64,000 nt of DNA from NCBI RefSeq assembly GCF_000015865.1, contig NC_009012.1:372001-436000 (forward strand), in the 5' to 3' direction. Below, in pieces: positions 1 to 10,796 of the stretch; positions within the stretch are counted from its first letter, which is position 1, and every line of letters begins with the position of its first letter. The DNA comes from Acetivibrio thermocellus ATCC 27405 (lineage in GTDB: Bacteria; Bacillota; Clostridia; Acetivibrionales; Acetivibrionaceae). Made by a program: the position numbers and the translations under genes. The notes beneath the pieces were generated by a model. It had not been told where the DNA came from. It made no database searches and saw only the letters and a list, made by a program, of their open reading frames with translations.

Positions 1-302
1 TTGTAACCTATATGATTGCCGGAAGCGGTGATAAAACCTCATCGTTATTGGAAGTAAAGAACTCTGAAGGTCTTTTGAGGTATATTTGCAACTTCTATTA
101 CTACATGATAGTTATATTGGCATTTGGTGGCCTTTTGAAGCAGTGTGCTAAAGAGGATAATCCAATCCTTATGGCTTTACTGCTGCTGTTTCTTGGAATT
201 GGTGCTATACATACCGTTGTTGAGGTACATGGCAGGTATCATTATTCATCTATGGCTGTTTTTGCCATACTTGCCGGAATAAACAATTTTAAAATTAAAT
301 AG
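1..302 (+). CDS. C-terminal end of a multi-spanning membrane protein (glycosyltransferase-like), cut by window edge
   Basis: The reading frame is open to the left edge (codons from base 3), so this is the tail of a larger gene. The visible part has three hydrophobic segments: one around the IVILAFGG stretch, one around LLLLFLGIG, and one at the end around SSMAVFAILAG. The GRYHY motif just before the last helix resembles the C-terminus of dolichyl-phosphate-mannose/GT39-type membrane glycosyltransferases. That assignment rests on pattern recognition from a short tail. The stop is TAG at 300-302, followed by about 80 bases before the chemotaxis gene. Confidence 0.5.
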   Translation, partial: VTYMIAGSGDKTSSLLEVKNSEGLLRYICNFYYYMIVILAFGGLLKQCAKEDNPILMALLLLFLGIGAIHTVVEVHGRYHYSSMAVFAILAGINNFKIK

Positions 303-381
303 TAAAAAATCAGACTTGGCACTCCGATAAGTTATATAAGTCGTGCAATACAAAAAATGATTTAAGGAGTTGACTAAGTCT

Positions 382-765
382 ATGCTAAAGAACATGACCA
401 TAAGAACTAAACTGTTGACGATCGTATCCATTACAGTTGTGGCACTTCTGATAGTAACAGTCCTGTCCACCATCACAATCAACGGTATTTTCAAGAGAGT
501 AAAGACCACTATTTTTGATGAGCTTTTCTGGTCGATGTCTATGATTTTAAATGCTGATAGAGATATGTACCAGGCCTATGTGGCAATGAGGGATATTCTT
601 AGTTTAGATGAAAACAGTGAAGAATATGATGAGTTACTTGAGAATTACGAAGAAAATATAGATCAGGTTAAACAACGAATATCTGAGACAAAAGAAATGA
701 TAGAAAAAAAACAGGGAGAATTGGGAGGAGACAAGAGACAGCCAAAGTGGAAGAACAGTTTTTGA
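382..765 (+). pseudogene. N-terminal fragment of a frameshifted methyl-accepting chemotaxis protein
   Basis: This holds the first transmembrane helix (about residues 10-33, rich in I, V and L) and the first part of an extracytoplasmic four-helix-bundle-like sensor region, then stops at TGA 763-765. AAGGAG at 364-369 sits directly against an upstream TTG at 370, so ATG 382 is the better start. The rest of the receptor continues one base out of phase from about 722, where the in-frame peptide contains [17 protein letters not shown] at 701-703 in the downstream frame confines the change to between about 704 and 765. An A8 run (704-711) and T runs (759-763, 767-772) are likely slip sites. It may be a real inactivation or a sequencing error. 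Confidence 0.75.
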
Positions 766-820
766 GTTTTTTGCGTCTTTTGAAAACGATTTTAATGAGT
801 GGATTGCGGAAGGCAGCAAG

Positions 821-2623
821 GTGATTGAGACTAAAGCTGTATCCCAGGTCTGGAACGAGAAATTTGAAGTGGCCAGAAATGACCTGGACATAATTGGGGG
901 ATTGATTGAGCTTAATGCAAAAAATCAAATATCTTCGATTGAACATACAAAAAACAGCATGGTCGTGCAAATAGTGTTAATTGATGTTTTGGCCTTGATT
1001 CTTGCGCTGGCAATTTCATTTATCTTCTTAAGAATTATAGGGAAATCTCTTGGAGAATTGAGTGAAGCAGCTGAGAAAATAGCTTTGGGAGATATAGATG
1101 TCAAACTGGACATTGCTTCGAAGGATGAAATAGGGAAACTTGCCGACAACTTTAAAATAATGACTGATAGTATAAAGGAGAAAGCGGAAGCTGATGAAAA
1201 AATATCTAAAGGATATCTTGATACTGATGTTACTGTCAGATCGGACAAGGATATTTTATCCAGGAGTATGAAAGCCATTATTGAAAATTTGAAACATCTT
1301 GTGGATGAAACGGGAATTCTTACAAAAGCCGCTTCCGAAGGAATGTTGAAAACAAGAGGAAAGGAAGATAAGTTTGAGGGTGGCTACCGTGACATAATTG
1401 TAGGTATTAACAATACCCTTGATGCTGTAAATGCACCTGTTTTGGAAATTCAGGAAGTTTTAAAGAAGGTATCTGAAGGACACTTGAATGTGAAAGTTAA
1501 AGGGGATTACAAAGGGGATTATGCAGAACTTAAGAATGCATTGAACAACACCATTGACACATTGCACTCATATATTGAAGAAATATCCAGGGTACTTACT
1601 GAAATGGCAAAAGGAAATCTGGATGTAAGTCTGTCTGAAAAATATCTGGGTGACTTTGCACATATCCATGAAGCCCTGGACACCATTATTGTATCGCTAA
1701 ACGGAATGATACGTGAAATTTCTGTTGCGGCAGGACAGGTGGCGGCAGGCTCAAGGCAGGTGTCGGATTCAAGCCAGGTTCTGTCCCAGGGAGCTGCAGA
1801 GCAGGCAAGCACTATTGAGGAGCTTACGTGTTCCCTTGAGGAGATTGCAAAACAGACAAAACAGAATGCGGCTAATGCAAGCAATGCGGACAAAATGGCT
1901 CTGACTGCAAAAAACAATGCCATAGAAGGCAATAAAAAAATGAGTGAAATGCTCAAAGCGATGCAGGACATAAATGATGCATCAAATAATATATCAAGAA
2001 TAATCAAGGTTATTGACGACATTGCATTTCAGACCAACATACTTGCACTTAATGCCGCCGTTGAGGCTGCAAGGGCGGGACAGTACGGGAAAGGATTTGC
2101 CGTTGTTGCAGAAGAAGTAAGAAATCTTGCTGCAAGAAGCGCAAATGCGGCAAAAGAGACTACGCAGCTTATAGAGGGTTCCATCCATACGGTTGAGGCT
2201 GGTATGGAAATAGCAACGGATACAGCGAATGCGTTAAATACTATTGTTGAAGAAATCTCAAAAGCGGCTTCACTGGTGCAGGATATATCTGTAGCTTCAA
2301 ATGAGCAGGCTACCGGCATTGCACAGATAAATCAGGGTGTTTCCCAGGTTTCCCAGGTTATCCAGACTAATTCGGCCACGGCTGAACAAAGTGCTGCTGC
2401 AAGTGAGGAATTGTCAAGCCAGGCTGAAGTATTAAAAGAAATGGTAAAAAAGTTCAGACTTAAACCGAACACAAGTCTGCCGGGATATGGGGAAACAGAC
2501 CCTGAGGTTATAAAGTATATGGAAGATGTAATGGAGAAAAAGGAGAACAATAAGAAAGGTAAAAAAACTTTACGAACGGATTTTAACATAGATTTTGACA
2601 ATGAAGATTTTGGGAAATATTAA
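821..2623 (+). CDS. Methyl-accepting chemotaxis protein, main part downstream of the frameshift
   Basis: This 600-residue frame begins formally at GTG 821, with no good ribosome binding site, so it is probably the continuation of the gene starting at 382. It carries the end of the sensor region, the second transmembrane helix (about residues 48-72, [19 protein letters not shown]), a HAMP domain, further HAMP-like repeats to about residue 290, and the signalling domain. The conserved hairpin tip reads [21 protein letters not shown] near residue 405. Function by family: couples ligand sensing to CheA/CheW. Without the first helix the isolated frame would lack proper membrane topology, so activity depends on whether the frameshift is real. 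Confidence 0.85.
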   Translation: MIETKAVSQVWNEKFEVARNDLDIIGGLIELNAKNQISSIEHTKNSMVVQIVLIDVLALILALAISFIFLRIIGKSLGELSEAAEKIALGDIDVKLDIASKDEIGKLADNFKIMTDSIKEKAEADEKISKGYLDTDVTVRSDKDILSRSMKAIIENLKHLVDETGILTKAASEGMLKTRGKEDKFEGGYRDIIVGINNTLDAVNAPVLEIQEVLKKVSEGHLNVKVKGDYKGDYAELKNALNNTIDTLHSYIEEISRVLTEMAKGNLDVSLSEKYLGDFAHIHEALDTIIVSLNGMIREISVAAGQVAAGSRQVSDSSQVLSQGAAEQASTIEELTCSLEEIAKQTKQNAANASNADKMALTAKNNAIEGNKKMSEMLKAMQDINDASNNISRIIKVIDDIAFQTNILALNAAVEAARAGQYGKGFAVVAEEVRNLAARSANAAKETTQLIEGSIHTVEAGMEIATDTANALNTIVEEISKAASLVQDISVASNEQATGIAQINQGVSQVSQVIQTNSATAEQSAAASEELSSQAEVLKEMVKKFRLKPNTSLPGYGETDPEVIKYMEDVMEKKENNKKGKKTLRTDFNIDFDNEDFGKY

Positions 2624-2657
2624 AAAACAAAGACTGTAAAAAAAGAATTTTATACAG

Positions 2658-2686
2658 TTGACAAAAAACACATCCCGGCGTAGAAT
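2658..2686 (+). promoter_or_regulatory. Sigma-A promoter of the MATE gene
   Basis: TTGACA at 2658-2663, a 17-base spacer and TAGAAT at 2681-2686 give a near-consensus promoter about 40 bases ahead of the MATE start codon. Expected transcription start is near 2693. Confidence 0.75.
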
Positions 2687-2725
2687 TGGTTGTATGTGAA
2701 ATAATTTTCTGATGGGGAATAGAAA

Positions 2726-4096
2726 ATGCAAAAAGAAACGGCGTCAATAAAAAAGATGAGTGTCTTTGCTCTCACATGGCCGATATTTATTGAAACGCTG
2801 CTGAGAACAATGCTGGGAAATGTGGATACTTTTATGTTGAGTACATATTCCGACGATGCCGTGGGGGCAGTAGGGGTTGTAAGTCAAATAAGTTATATAC
2901 TTATCATGCTGTACAACGTTGTTTCGTCAGGAACACTGGTGCTTATATCCCAGTATCTGGGCGCAAAAAAGAAAAAGGAAGCTTCAGTGGTGGCTGTCAC
3001 TTCAATTGCAGGCAGTTTGATATTTGGTTTGTTTGTCGGATTGGCTGTATTTCTGTTCAGAAGCCAGATATTAACATTTCTTAATTTGCCGCCCGAACTT
3101 ATGGGATATGCTATGACATTTTTGGGAATTGTCGGAGGATTTTCTTTTACCCAGGCATTGATAGCCACTTTGTCTGCAATAATCAGAAGCTATGGCAACA
3201 CCAGGATAACCATGTACATTTCTGTCGGCATGAATATCCTTAATATTATTGGAAACAGTATTTTCCTGTATGGACTGCTGGGGGCGCCGAAAATGGGAGT
3301 GACCGGTGTTGCCATTGCAACTGTAATAAGCCAGGCTGTCGGTGTTGTTGCTATGCTGATTGTAATGCTGACAGGACTTAATCAAAAATTTTCTTTCCGG
3401 GACCTTGTGCCGCTGCCGTGGGAGATTTTAAGGGATATATTGAAAATCGGACTTCCTTCTGCGGGTGAAGGAATTGCTTACGAAGCATCTCAGCTTACCA
3501 TTACCCGTATTATAACGGTATTGGGAAAGGTTGCCCTTACAACCAGGGTATACACTTTAAACATTATGTATTTTGTAATGGTTTTTTCAGTAGCGGTTGG
3601 TCAGGGAACTCAAATTGTTGTAGGCCATCTTGTGGGGGCGGGCGATAATGAAAAAGCATACAAAACATGTATTAAAAGTCTGAGATATGCTGTTGTGGTG
3701 GCAATCATTCTTGCGGGAATTGTTTCGTTCTTTTCGGAGCAGCTTCTTGGAATCTTTACGGATGACCGGGCTATAATTGAAATGGGGAGCAAACTCTTGC
3801 TGATTGCAGTTATTTTGGAGCCGGGAAGAGTTTTCAATATTGTTATAATAAACTCTCTGAGAGCGGCGGGTGATGCCAGATTTCCCGTTATTATGGGTAT
3901 TATATCCATGTGGGGAATAGGAGTGTTGCTGTCATATTTCCTGGGTGTGGCCTGCGGCTTGGGATTGATAGGTGTATGGATAGCCTTTGCCAGTGATGAA
4001 TGGTTCAGAGGGATTGCCATGCTTCTGCGCTGGAGATCCCGCGTCTGGTATAAAATGGCACTTGTAAAAAATCAGAATATTGAAATGCCGGCTTAG
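2726..4096 (+). CDS. MATE-family multidrug/cation antiporter
   Basis: 456 residues with twelve predicted hydrophobic segments in two similar halves, the usual MATE size. The N-terminal FALTWPIFIETLLRTMLGNVD stretch and the DAVGAVGVVSQI region match the NorM/DinF-like clade. The family exports organic cations and other toxic compounds in exchange for Na+ or H+ at the cytoplasmic membrane; the substrate cannot be read from sequence. It is a single-gene unit between its own promoter (2658-2686) and a bidirectional hairpin (4130-4169). Start chosen at ATG 2726, preceded by GGGGAA. Confidence 0.9.
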   Translation: MQKETASIKKMSVFALTWPIFIETLLRTMLGNVDTFMLSTYSDDAVGAVGVVSQISYILIMLYNVVSSGTLVLISQYLGAKKKKEASVVAVTSIAGSLIFGLFVGLAVFLFRSQILTFLNLPPELMGYAMTFLGIVGGFSFTQALIATLSAIIRSYGNTRITMYISVGMNILNIIGNSIFLYGLLGAPKMGVTGVAIATVISQAVGVVAMLIVMLTGLNQKFSFRDLVPLPWEILRDILKIGLPSAGEGIAYEASQLTITRIITVLGKVALTTRVYTLNIMYFVMVFSVAVGQGTQIVVGHLVGAGDNEKAYKTCIKSLRYAVVVAIILAGIVSFFSEQLLGIFTDDRAIIEMGSKLLLIAVILEPGRVFNIVIINSLRAAGDARFPVIMGIISMWGIGVLLSYFLGVACGLGLIGVWIAFASDEWFRGIAMLLRWRSRVWYKMALVKNQNIEMPA

Positions 4097-4129
4097 ATCT
4101 AACCTGTGTCTTGTTGAAAAGAATTGCAA

Positions 4130-4169
4130 AAAAGCTGTGAAAGGAATCAGGTTTCTTTTCACAGCTTTT
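4130..4169. terminator. Bidirectional terminator between MATE and CAP genes
   Basis: A 13-base perfect stem (AAAAGCTGTGAAA at 4130-4142, complement at 4157-4169) with a 14-base loop. It has A-rich sequence on the left and T-rich sequence on the right, so it can serve both converging genes. Confidence 0.8.
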
Positions 4170-4195
4170 GTATTTGGTGTTTTCCCGGGAAATAT

Positions 4196-4813
4196 TTATT
4201 TTTTTATAAACATTTGAGTCCAGTAAAGCCTTCCGTTTGGTCCTTTTGCAAGGCCGACTCCAATTTTTGTGAAAGAAGGACTTAATATATTGTTTCTATG
4301 ACCGGGAGAATTCATCCAGGCATTCATAACATCTCTGGCTGTTTGCTGTCCCATGGCAATGTTTTCGCCAGCGGCAGTAAATTTTATTCCAAAGTCTTCC
4401 ATCATTTTAAAAGGAGAACCGTAAGTGGGGGAAGTGTGGGAAAAATAGCCTTTGTTAGCCATGTCCTCGGATTTGTATCTTGCCACTCTTGAAAGCTGCC
4501 AATTTGCCTTTAACGCCGGAAGCCCTTTTTTTGCCCTTTCCACATTTACAAGCCTTATAACTTCATTTTCCTGCGCCTTTATATCATCAATGTTCGGAAT
4601 ATTAATTTTCTGTCCGGGATAAATGAGGTTAGGGTTTTTAATTTGCGGATTTGCTGCAATTATTTCGCTGATGCCTATTTGATATTTTACAGCAATTTTC
4701 CACATAGTGTCTCCCGGCTTGACGGTGTAAACCTGTGTTTGTGCAAAAACAGTGCTTGTTGTAAATATTGATATTAACAACAAAAGCAATACCAATATGT
4801 TTTTTCTTTTCAT
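4196..4813 (-). CDS. Secreted LysM-CAP domain protein (YkwD-like)
   Basis: 205 residues. A signal peptide (about 1-24, ending TVFAQ) is followed by one LysM domain (about 27-73, YTVKPGDTMWKIA) that binds peptidoglycan and a CAP/SCP domain (about 80-205). The CAP signature is complete: ERAKKGLPAL, SHTSPTYGSP, GENIA and NSPGHRNNIL. This architecture is common in clostridia, either as cell-surface or as spore-coat-associated proteins; the biochemical activity of bacterial CAP domains is mostly unknown. A good ribosome site (GAGGTGATG) precedes the ATG on the minus strand. Monocistronic. Confidence 0.9.
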   Translation of the reverse strand: MKRKNILVLLLLLISIFTTSTVFAQTQVYTVKPGDTMWKIAVKYQIGISEIIAANPQIKNPNLIYPGQKINIPNIDDIKAQENEVIRLVNVERAKKGLPALKANWQLSRVARYKSEDMANKGYFSHTSPTYGSPFKMMEDFGIKFTAAGENIAMGQQTARDVMNAWMNSPGHRNNILSPSFTKIGVGLAKGPNGRLYWTQMFIKK

Positions 4814-4984
4814 AAAAACATCACCTCATGTAATATTTTTTTAATATTACCGGGTTTTTATGTTTTAAATATTATGTAAATAATACCAGGTTTACCTTGA
4901 AATAAAGCAAATAATATAAATATAGTGTTGTAATATTGAAGTCGAATTCTTTTAGGTATATGGAAAATATAGGAAACAACGCGG

Positions 4985-5749
4985 GTGAACGGAATGAAAA
5001 CAAACCAGGTTATTGAGGTGGCTTTAAAAGCGGGAGAAATATTGCTTACCGGGGGAGCGGAAATATACAGGGTTGAGGATACGGTGACAAGAATATGCGG
5101 AAGCTATAATGTCCGGGCCGAGTGTTTTGTGCTTCCGACGGGAATATTCATAACTGTAATCGACAGTGAAGGAAATCCCGTGTCCATTATCCGACGAATC
5201 AGAAAGAGGACCGTAAATTTGGAACAGGTGGAAAAAGTAAATTCTTTTTCAAGAAGCCTTAAAGATCGTACTCTTTCGTATCAGGAGGCCATGGCAGGCT
5301 TAAAAGATATTGCAGCTTTGGATGGATATGGCTATGTGTTAAAACTTATTGTGGCAGGAATTGCTCCTTTTGTATATGCCCTGCTTTTTAGAGGAACGGT
5401 CCTGGAAGCATGTGTGTCTTTTTTAATAGGCATTGTTATATATGCCATAAAAGAAAAAATCACCCAGGCCGGGGTGTTTGAGTTTTTTGAGTATTTTGCA
5501 TCCGGAGTGGCCGCCGGTGCTTTGAGTACCCTGGCGATAAAGCTGTTTCCGTTTATGGATTTATACAGAATTATTATTGCGTCCATTATTATCCTGCTTC
5601 CGGGTCTTGCCATAACCAATGCAATGAAGGATGCTCTTTACGGAGATATTGTGTCAAGCATGTTCAGACTCACCGAGGCAGTTTTTGTTGCCGCTGCGGT
5701 GGGAGTAGGGGTGGCAATAGCACTGTCTGTGGGTTTGCGTTGGATTTAA
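4985..5749 (+). CDS. Threonine/serine exporter family protein, larger subunit (ThrE/DUF1212)
   Basis: About 254 residues. The N-terminal cytoplasmic part has the family motif GGAEIYRVEDTVTRIC and the ECFVLPTGIF strand, followed by five hydrophobic helices from about residue 122. In split ThrE systems this gene (DUF1212/PF06738) pairs with a small DUF3815 membrane protein, which is exactly the next gene, 19 bases downstream. The pair is predicted to export small amino acids or similar metabolites. GTG 4985 or ATG 4994 could start translation; neither has a strong ribosome site. Confidence 0.85.
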   Translation: MNGMKTNQVIEVALKAGEILLTGGAEIYRVEDTVTRICGSYNVRAECFVLPTGIFITVIDSEGNPVSIIRRIRKRTVNLEQVEKVNSFSRSLKDRTLSYQEAMAGLKDIAALDGYGYVLKLIVAGIAPFVYALLFRGTVLEACVSFLIGIVIYAIKEKITQAGVFEFFEYFASGVAAGALSTLAIKLFPFMDLYRIIIASIIILLPGLAITNAMKDALYGDIVSSMFRLTEAVFVAAAVGVGVAIALSVGLRWI

Positions 5750-5768
5750 TTGAGGGAGATGGTGTGTT

Positions 5769-6209
5769 ATGGTGGAAATTTTTCTGGCGTTTTTAGGCAG
5801 TATTTGTCCCGGGGTAATATACAATGTTGAAAAAAGAAATTTAATGTGGGTTGGTTTCGGCGGTATGCTGGGGTGGATTACCTACCGCACATTTAATGAA
5901 ATTACGAAGAGTCTTGTACTTGCATCTTTTTTGGGAGCTGTGATTGTAGGTATTTACAGTGAAAGTGTTGCAAGACTCTTAAAGGCTCCTGCTACGATAT
6001 TTTCGGTGCCCGGAATAATTCCCCTGGTGCCGGGAATAGCTGCATACAGTACTATACAGCATGTTGCCGAGAATCAGTTGTATGAAGCTGCGAGCAAAGG
6101 AATTGAAACGATGTCCGGTGCCGGGGCAATTGCATTTGGAATCTTGCTTGCCTCGGCAGTTTTCAGACTGACAAAAAAGTTGAAAAAAAGAGGACCGAAT
6201 CCATCTTAA
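5769..6209 (+). CDS. Threonine/serine exporter family protein, small subunit (DUF3815)
   Basis: 146 residues with four to five hydrophobic helices. The NVEKRNLMWVGFGGMLGW stretch, the FSVPGIIPLVPG motif and the GAGAIAFGI segment are characteristic of the ThrE_2 half. It is preceded by GAGGGAGATGG and lies 19 bases after the larger subunit, so the two are co-transcribed. Predicted to form one transporter with the upstream protein. Confidence 0.85.
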   Translation: MVEIFLAFLGSICPGVIYNVEKRNLMWVGFGGMLGWITYRTFNEITKSLVLASFLGAVIVGIYSESVARLLKAPATIFSVPGIIPLVPGIAAYSTIQHVAENQLYEAASKGIETMSGAGAIAFGILLASAVFRLTKKLKKRGPNPS

Positions 6210-6254
6210 AGTAATTATTGACTGGCAGAATTCGGTATATTTAAAGTCTTTGTT

Positions 6255-6449
6255 CTATCTATTTCGGTAAAACAGCAAGAGAAATACAAGGATAAAAAAC
6301 AGTATTACCGCTGCTTCATTAAACGGACTGAAACAGCTGGATCTGTCTATTGTGGAAGCTTGGAGAGCTTCGGATGTGTCTCGCGCGGTTTCCTTTTCTT
6401 CCGGAGCTTTACCGGTATCCAATGTTTCCAGTTTGTTTTCTTCGGTCAC
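6255..6449 (-). CDS. Small protein with one C-terminal transmembrane helix, unknown function
   Basis: An acidic, polar N-terminal half is followed by a strongly hydrophobic tail (AAVILFFILVFLLLFYRNR), so it is a tail-anchored 64-residue protein. The formal frame extends to a TTG at 6476, but AAAGGAGGTAAT lies inside that extension, 4-9 bases ahead of the GTG at 6449; GTG 6449 is therefore the start. The hydrophobic tail resembles small clostridial sporulation/YjcZ-type peptides, but I cannot assign it. Confidence 0.65.
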   Translation of the reverse strand: MTEENKLETLDTGKAPEEKETARDTSEALQASTIDRSSCFSPFNEAAVILFFILVFLLLFYRNR

Positions 6450-6535
6450 TTTATTACCTCCTTTTGAACCGCTCAAAAGTGATAACGTCTTATATATAAT
6501 ATAATATTCATTGGATACCGTATTGTTACACTATT

Positions 6536-6982
6536 TTATTCCATCAGACAATTGATTTCTTTGTGGACTTCAGAGGTAAGTTTCATTAAATTGCGCAATA
6601 TCAGCCTGGATTCCGGATTGTCGTTTTTTATTTTGGATTTTGCCACTGCGCAAAAAAAGTAAATCATATTGAGGCTTTCGGTTAATAAAAACAGGGCTTC
6701 GTACTTTGTAAAATACTCAGAACCGATGTCCTCATTAATGGACAATTTCACAAAATCATAATCATCAATCAAATCTGCAAGATACTTTTGCATTGAGTAA
6801 ATATTTTTTCTTGTGTTTCCCGCCAGATATTGTTTGGCGCGCTTATAGCTTTTTTGAAGATTTGGGAGCAGAAAGTTGTAAATGTAATTTCCCATATCCT
6901 TAAGATGAAGCATTTCCAGTTCGTATATTGAGTCCATTCCTGCAAAGTCACAATTAAGACTTAGATTGCTCTGACCGTGCAA
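6536..6982 (-). CDS. Unrecognised 148-residue helical protein
   Basis: The sequence is mostly alpha-helical and soluble, with no signal peptide and no family motif I recognise. It contains a Lys/Tyr-rich central region (about residues 38-75) and a hydrophobic helix with two aromatic pairs near residue 105 (SLNMIYFFCAVAK). Translation should start at TTG 6982, eight bases after AAAGGAG. It may be co-transcribed with the small tail-anchored gene 86 bases downstream. A four-helix-bundle fold is possible but is inference. Confidence 0.65.
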   Translation of the reverse strand: MHGQSNLSLNCDFAGMDSIYELEMLHLKDMGNYIYNFLLPNLQKSYKRAKQYLAGNTRKNIYSMQKYLADLIDDYDFVKLSINEDIGSEYFTKYEALFLLTESLNMIYFFCAVAKSKIKNDNPESRLILRNLMKLTSEVHKEINCLME

Positions 6983-7181
6983 TTATATCACTCCTTTTGA
7001 TTTGATTGTACTTTGAAGATATTTCAAGCTATTACAAAATATTATATTGGAATTTGAACAAATATGACCTTGGAAATCTGATGGATAAAAAAGAAAATGT
7101 GTTAAATGAAGTGTGAATAATAAAATTAGTCAACAATATAATTATACCGCATAATTTAGCAAAAATCAACAAAAAAATTGA

Positions 7182-7193
7182 AATTATATTTTT
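7182..7193. repeat. Left copy of probable IS30 target-site duplication
   Basis: AATTATATTTTT occurs here and again at 8581-8592, immediately flanking the insertion sequence. One end base is ambiguous because of the T run, so the duplication is 11 or 12 bases. Confidence 0.6.
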
Positions 7194-7267
7194 GGTTCGT
7201 TGTAAAATTAAATGCAACAGTAAAATGAAATAAAAAATTGACAACCATAGTGAGAAATCATGTATGA

Positions 7268-8377
<1,110 letters not shown>

Positions 8378-8409
8378 GCCCTTCATCCAAGATATTTTAA
8401 AGCTCATTT

Positions 8410-8466
8410 GAGGGTAGTCAAGGGTAAAGACTTTGTCTTATCTATCGATAACCCTTGACTACCCTC
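8410..8466. other. Long perfect hairpin behind the transposase gene
   Basis: Two 16-base arms (GAGGGTAGTCAAGGGT at 8410-8425 and its exact complement at 8451-8466) enclose a 25-base loop that contains a small inner stem (AAGAC/GTCTT). An outer pair, AGCCCTTC at 8377-8384 and GAAGGGCT at 8492-8499, brackets it. It lies inside the IS element, starting at the transposase stop codon. No T run follows, so it is not an ordinary terminator; it may block read-through or mark a transposition structure. Confidence 0.7.
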
Positions 8467-8580
8467 TGCACTCGCTCAAGATAGTAGTTAAGAAGGGCTA
8501 AAAGATGATGTTGTACTTTAACACCTAAAATTATGGATGATTTCCACTATAGGTGTTGCATTTAATATTGCAATTTACAA

Positions 8581-8592
8581 AATTATATTTTT
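8581..8592. repeat. Right copy of probable IS30 target-site duplication
   Basis: Same 12 bases as 7182-7193, directly abutting the right end of the element (TTTACAA). Confidence 0.6.
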
Positions 8593-8653
8593 CCATGGTA
8601 TTTAGCCTTTTTAGGTGTTTTATAAGAAGGAATGTTTCTAAAAAGGGCGAATA

Positions 8654-8683
8654 TTGACACGAACATAAGTTTTGTTGTATGCT
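8654..8683 (+). promoter_or_regulatory. Sigma-A promoter of the topoisomerase operon
   Basis: TTGACA at 8654-8659, an 18-base spacer and TATGCT at 8678-8683, about 50 bases ahead of the ParE-like start codon. Confidence 0.6.
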
Positions 8684-8736
8684 GAATCATAAGGCACATC
8701 GGTAATTACAAAAATAATGGGAGTGACAGAGAGGCT

Positions 8737-10722
8737 ATGTCAAAAGAAAAGCAGAATAAGGCTGAAAGATATGGAAACACCAGTATAAAATCTCTTAAGG
8801 GTGCAGAAAGAGTGAGACTGCGTCCGGCGGTTATCTTTGGTTCTGACGGTATTGAAGGCTGCCAGCATTCGTTTTTTGAAATACTCTCCAACTCGATAGA
8901 CGAGGCAAGGGAAGGTTTTGGCAAGGTGATTGAAGTTACCAGGTTCAAAGACCGTTCTATCATGGTAAAAGACTATGGGCGGGGAATACCGCTGGATTAT
9001 AATGAAAATGAAAAGCGTTACAACTGGGAACTGGTATTTTGTGAACTCTATGCAGGTGGAAAGTACAAGAACAATTCCGGAGAAAACTATGAATTCAGCC
9101 TTGGGCTGAACGGTCTGGGAAGCTGTGCAACCCAGTACAGCTCTGAGTATATGGATGTCACGGTTTTCAGAGACGGCATGAGGTATGATTTGCATTTTGA
9201 AAAAGGTGAAAATGTTGGCGGCCTGAAAAAGCAGAAATGGGACTATGAAAGCACGGGAACCATTATTAAATGGAGACCGGATTTGGAAGTTTTTACGGAT
9301 ATAAACATACCTCTTGAATATTATACCGAAGTGCTGAGAAAGCAGGCTGTTGTCAATGCCGGTTTGAAATTTATATTATATGACGAAGAATCGGACCGGG
9401 TTTTTGAATACTGCTACGAAAACGGAATTGTGGATTATATAAAAGAGGTTTCGGGGGATAAAGCATTTACGGATATTCAGTATTATGAGACAAGTACAAG
9501 AGGAAGAGACAGGGAAGACAAACCGGAGTACAAGTTAAAGATGCAAATAGCTTTTTGCTTTAACAACGAGGTAAACCTCCTTGAGTATTATCACAACTCC
9601 AGTTTTTTGGAGTATGGGGGTGCTCCCGACAAAGCGGTGAAGAATGCGTTTGTCTATGTTATTGACAAATTTCTCAAATCCCAGGGCAAATACAACAAGG
9701 ATGAGTCAAGAATTACGTTTCAGGATATACAGGACAGTCTTATACTTGTATCAAACTCTTTTTCCACCATTACAAGTTATGAGAACCAAACAAAGAAATC
9801 AATTACCAATAAATTCATCCAGGAGGCAATGACCGAGTTTCTGAAAGAGAAACTTGAGGTTTATTTTATAGAAAATAAAGTTGAATGTACTAAAATTTTG
9901 GAACAAGTTCTGGTGAACAAAAGAAGCAGGGAAACCGCGGAAAAAACCAGGGTCAATATAAAGAAGAAGCTCAGCGGAAATGTCGATATTTCAAACAGGG
10001 TAAAGAAGTTTGTGGACTGCAGGAGCAAGGATGTTAACAAAAGAGAGATTTATATAGTGGAAGGAGACTCCGCTTTGGGCTCCTGTAAACTTGCTCGGGA
10101 TGCTGAGTTTCAGGCTATAATACCGGTCAGGGGTAAAATTTTAAACTGCCTTAAGGCGGACTATGACAGTATTTTCAAGAACGAAATTATTGTTGACCTC
10201 TTGAAAGTGCTGGGGTGCGGTGTTGAGATCAAGTCCAAGCACAACAGGGAGCTCAGTACCTTTGATTTGAACAATCTCAGGTGGAGCAAAATCATTATAT
10301 GTACCGATGCCGATGTGGACGGTTATCAGATAAGGACTCTTATATTGGCTATGCTTTACAGGCTGGTTCCGACTTTGATACAGGTTGGGAAGGTGTTTAT
10401 TGCGGAATCACCGCTGTTTGAAATAAGGACAAAGGATAAAACCTATTTTGCTTATACCGACAAGGAAAAGAATGAAATCGTTTCAAAGCTTAAGGGAAAA
10501 TACACCATACTGCGTTCAAAAGGACTTGGCGAAAATGATCCCGATATGATGTGGCAGACCACCATGAATCCGGAAACGAGAAGGCTTATACAGGTGGTTC
10601 CTGACGATATAAAGAAAACAGAGGAGTTTTTTGACCTTTTCCTTGGGGATAACCTTCCCGGAAGAAAATCCTATATCGAGGAACATGGACACAAATATCT
10701 TGACATGATTGACGTGATGTAA
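8737..10722 (+). CDS. Type II DNA topoisomerase subunit B, ParE/GyrB-like (divergent)
   Basis: 661 residues. The GHKL ATPase domain spans about 20-230 (EILSNSIDEA with the ATP-binding Asn and Asp, then DYGRGIP and a glycine loop LGLNGLGS). A transducer domain follows, and the TOPRIM domain begins near residue 430 (IVEGDSALG with the catalytic Glu, DADVDG with the metal-binding Asp residues). The QKSAR-like loop and much of the rest differ from housekeeping GyrB. With the ParC-like gene 75 bases downstream it forms an A2B2 enzyme. The divergence suggests a second topoisomerase IV-type enzyme rather than the main gyrase. Confidence 0.85.
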   Translation: MSKEKQNKAERYGNTSIKSLKGAERVRLRPAVIFGSDGIEGCQHSFFEILSNSIDEAREGFGKVIEVTRFKDRSIMVKDYGRGIPLDYNENEKRYNWELVFCELYAGGKYKNNSGENYEFSLGLNGLGSCATQYSSEYMDVTVFRDGMRYDLHFEKGENVGGLKKQKWDYESTGTIIKWRPDLEVFTDINIPLEYYTEVLRKQAVVNAGLKFILYDEESDRVFEYCYENGIVDYIKEVSGDKAFTDIQYYETSTRGRDREDKPEYKLKMQIAFCFNNEVNLLEYYHNSSFLEYGGAPDKAVKNAFVYVIDKFLKSQGKYNKDESRITFQDIQDSLILVSNSFSTITSYENQTKKSITNKFIQEAMTEFLKEKLEVYFIENKVECTKILEQVLVNKRSRETAEKTRVNIKKKLSGNVDISNRVKKFVDCRSKDVNKREIYIVEGDSALGSCKLARDAEFQAIIPVRGKILNCLKADYDSIFKNEIIVDLLKVLGCGVEIKSKHNRELSTFDLNNLRWSKIIICTDADVDGYQIRTLILAMLYRLVPTLIQVGKVFIAESPLFEIRTKDKTYFAYTDKEKNEIVSKLKGKYTILRSKGLGENDPDMMWQTTMNPETRRLIQVVPDDIKKTEEFFDLFLGDNLPGRKSYIEEHGHKYLDMIDVM

Positions 10723-10796
10723 GCAAATATTAAGTACTAAAAATGTGAACGGTTCAGTAAAATAAAAATGTGACGGTGGAAAGGTGAAGTAGTGAT

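Noticed and set aside
2633-2658. ACTGTA/TACAGT inverted repeat after the chemoreceptor, considered as a terminator
   Set aside because: Six-base stem only, no T run, and it runs into the MATE -35 box.
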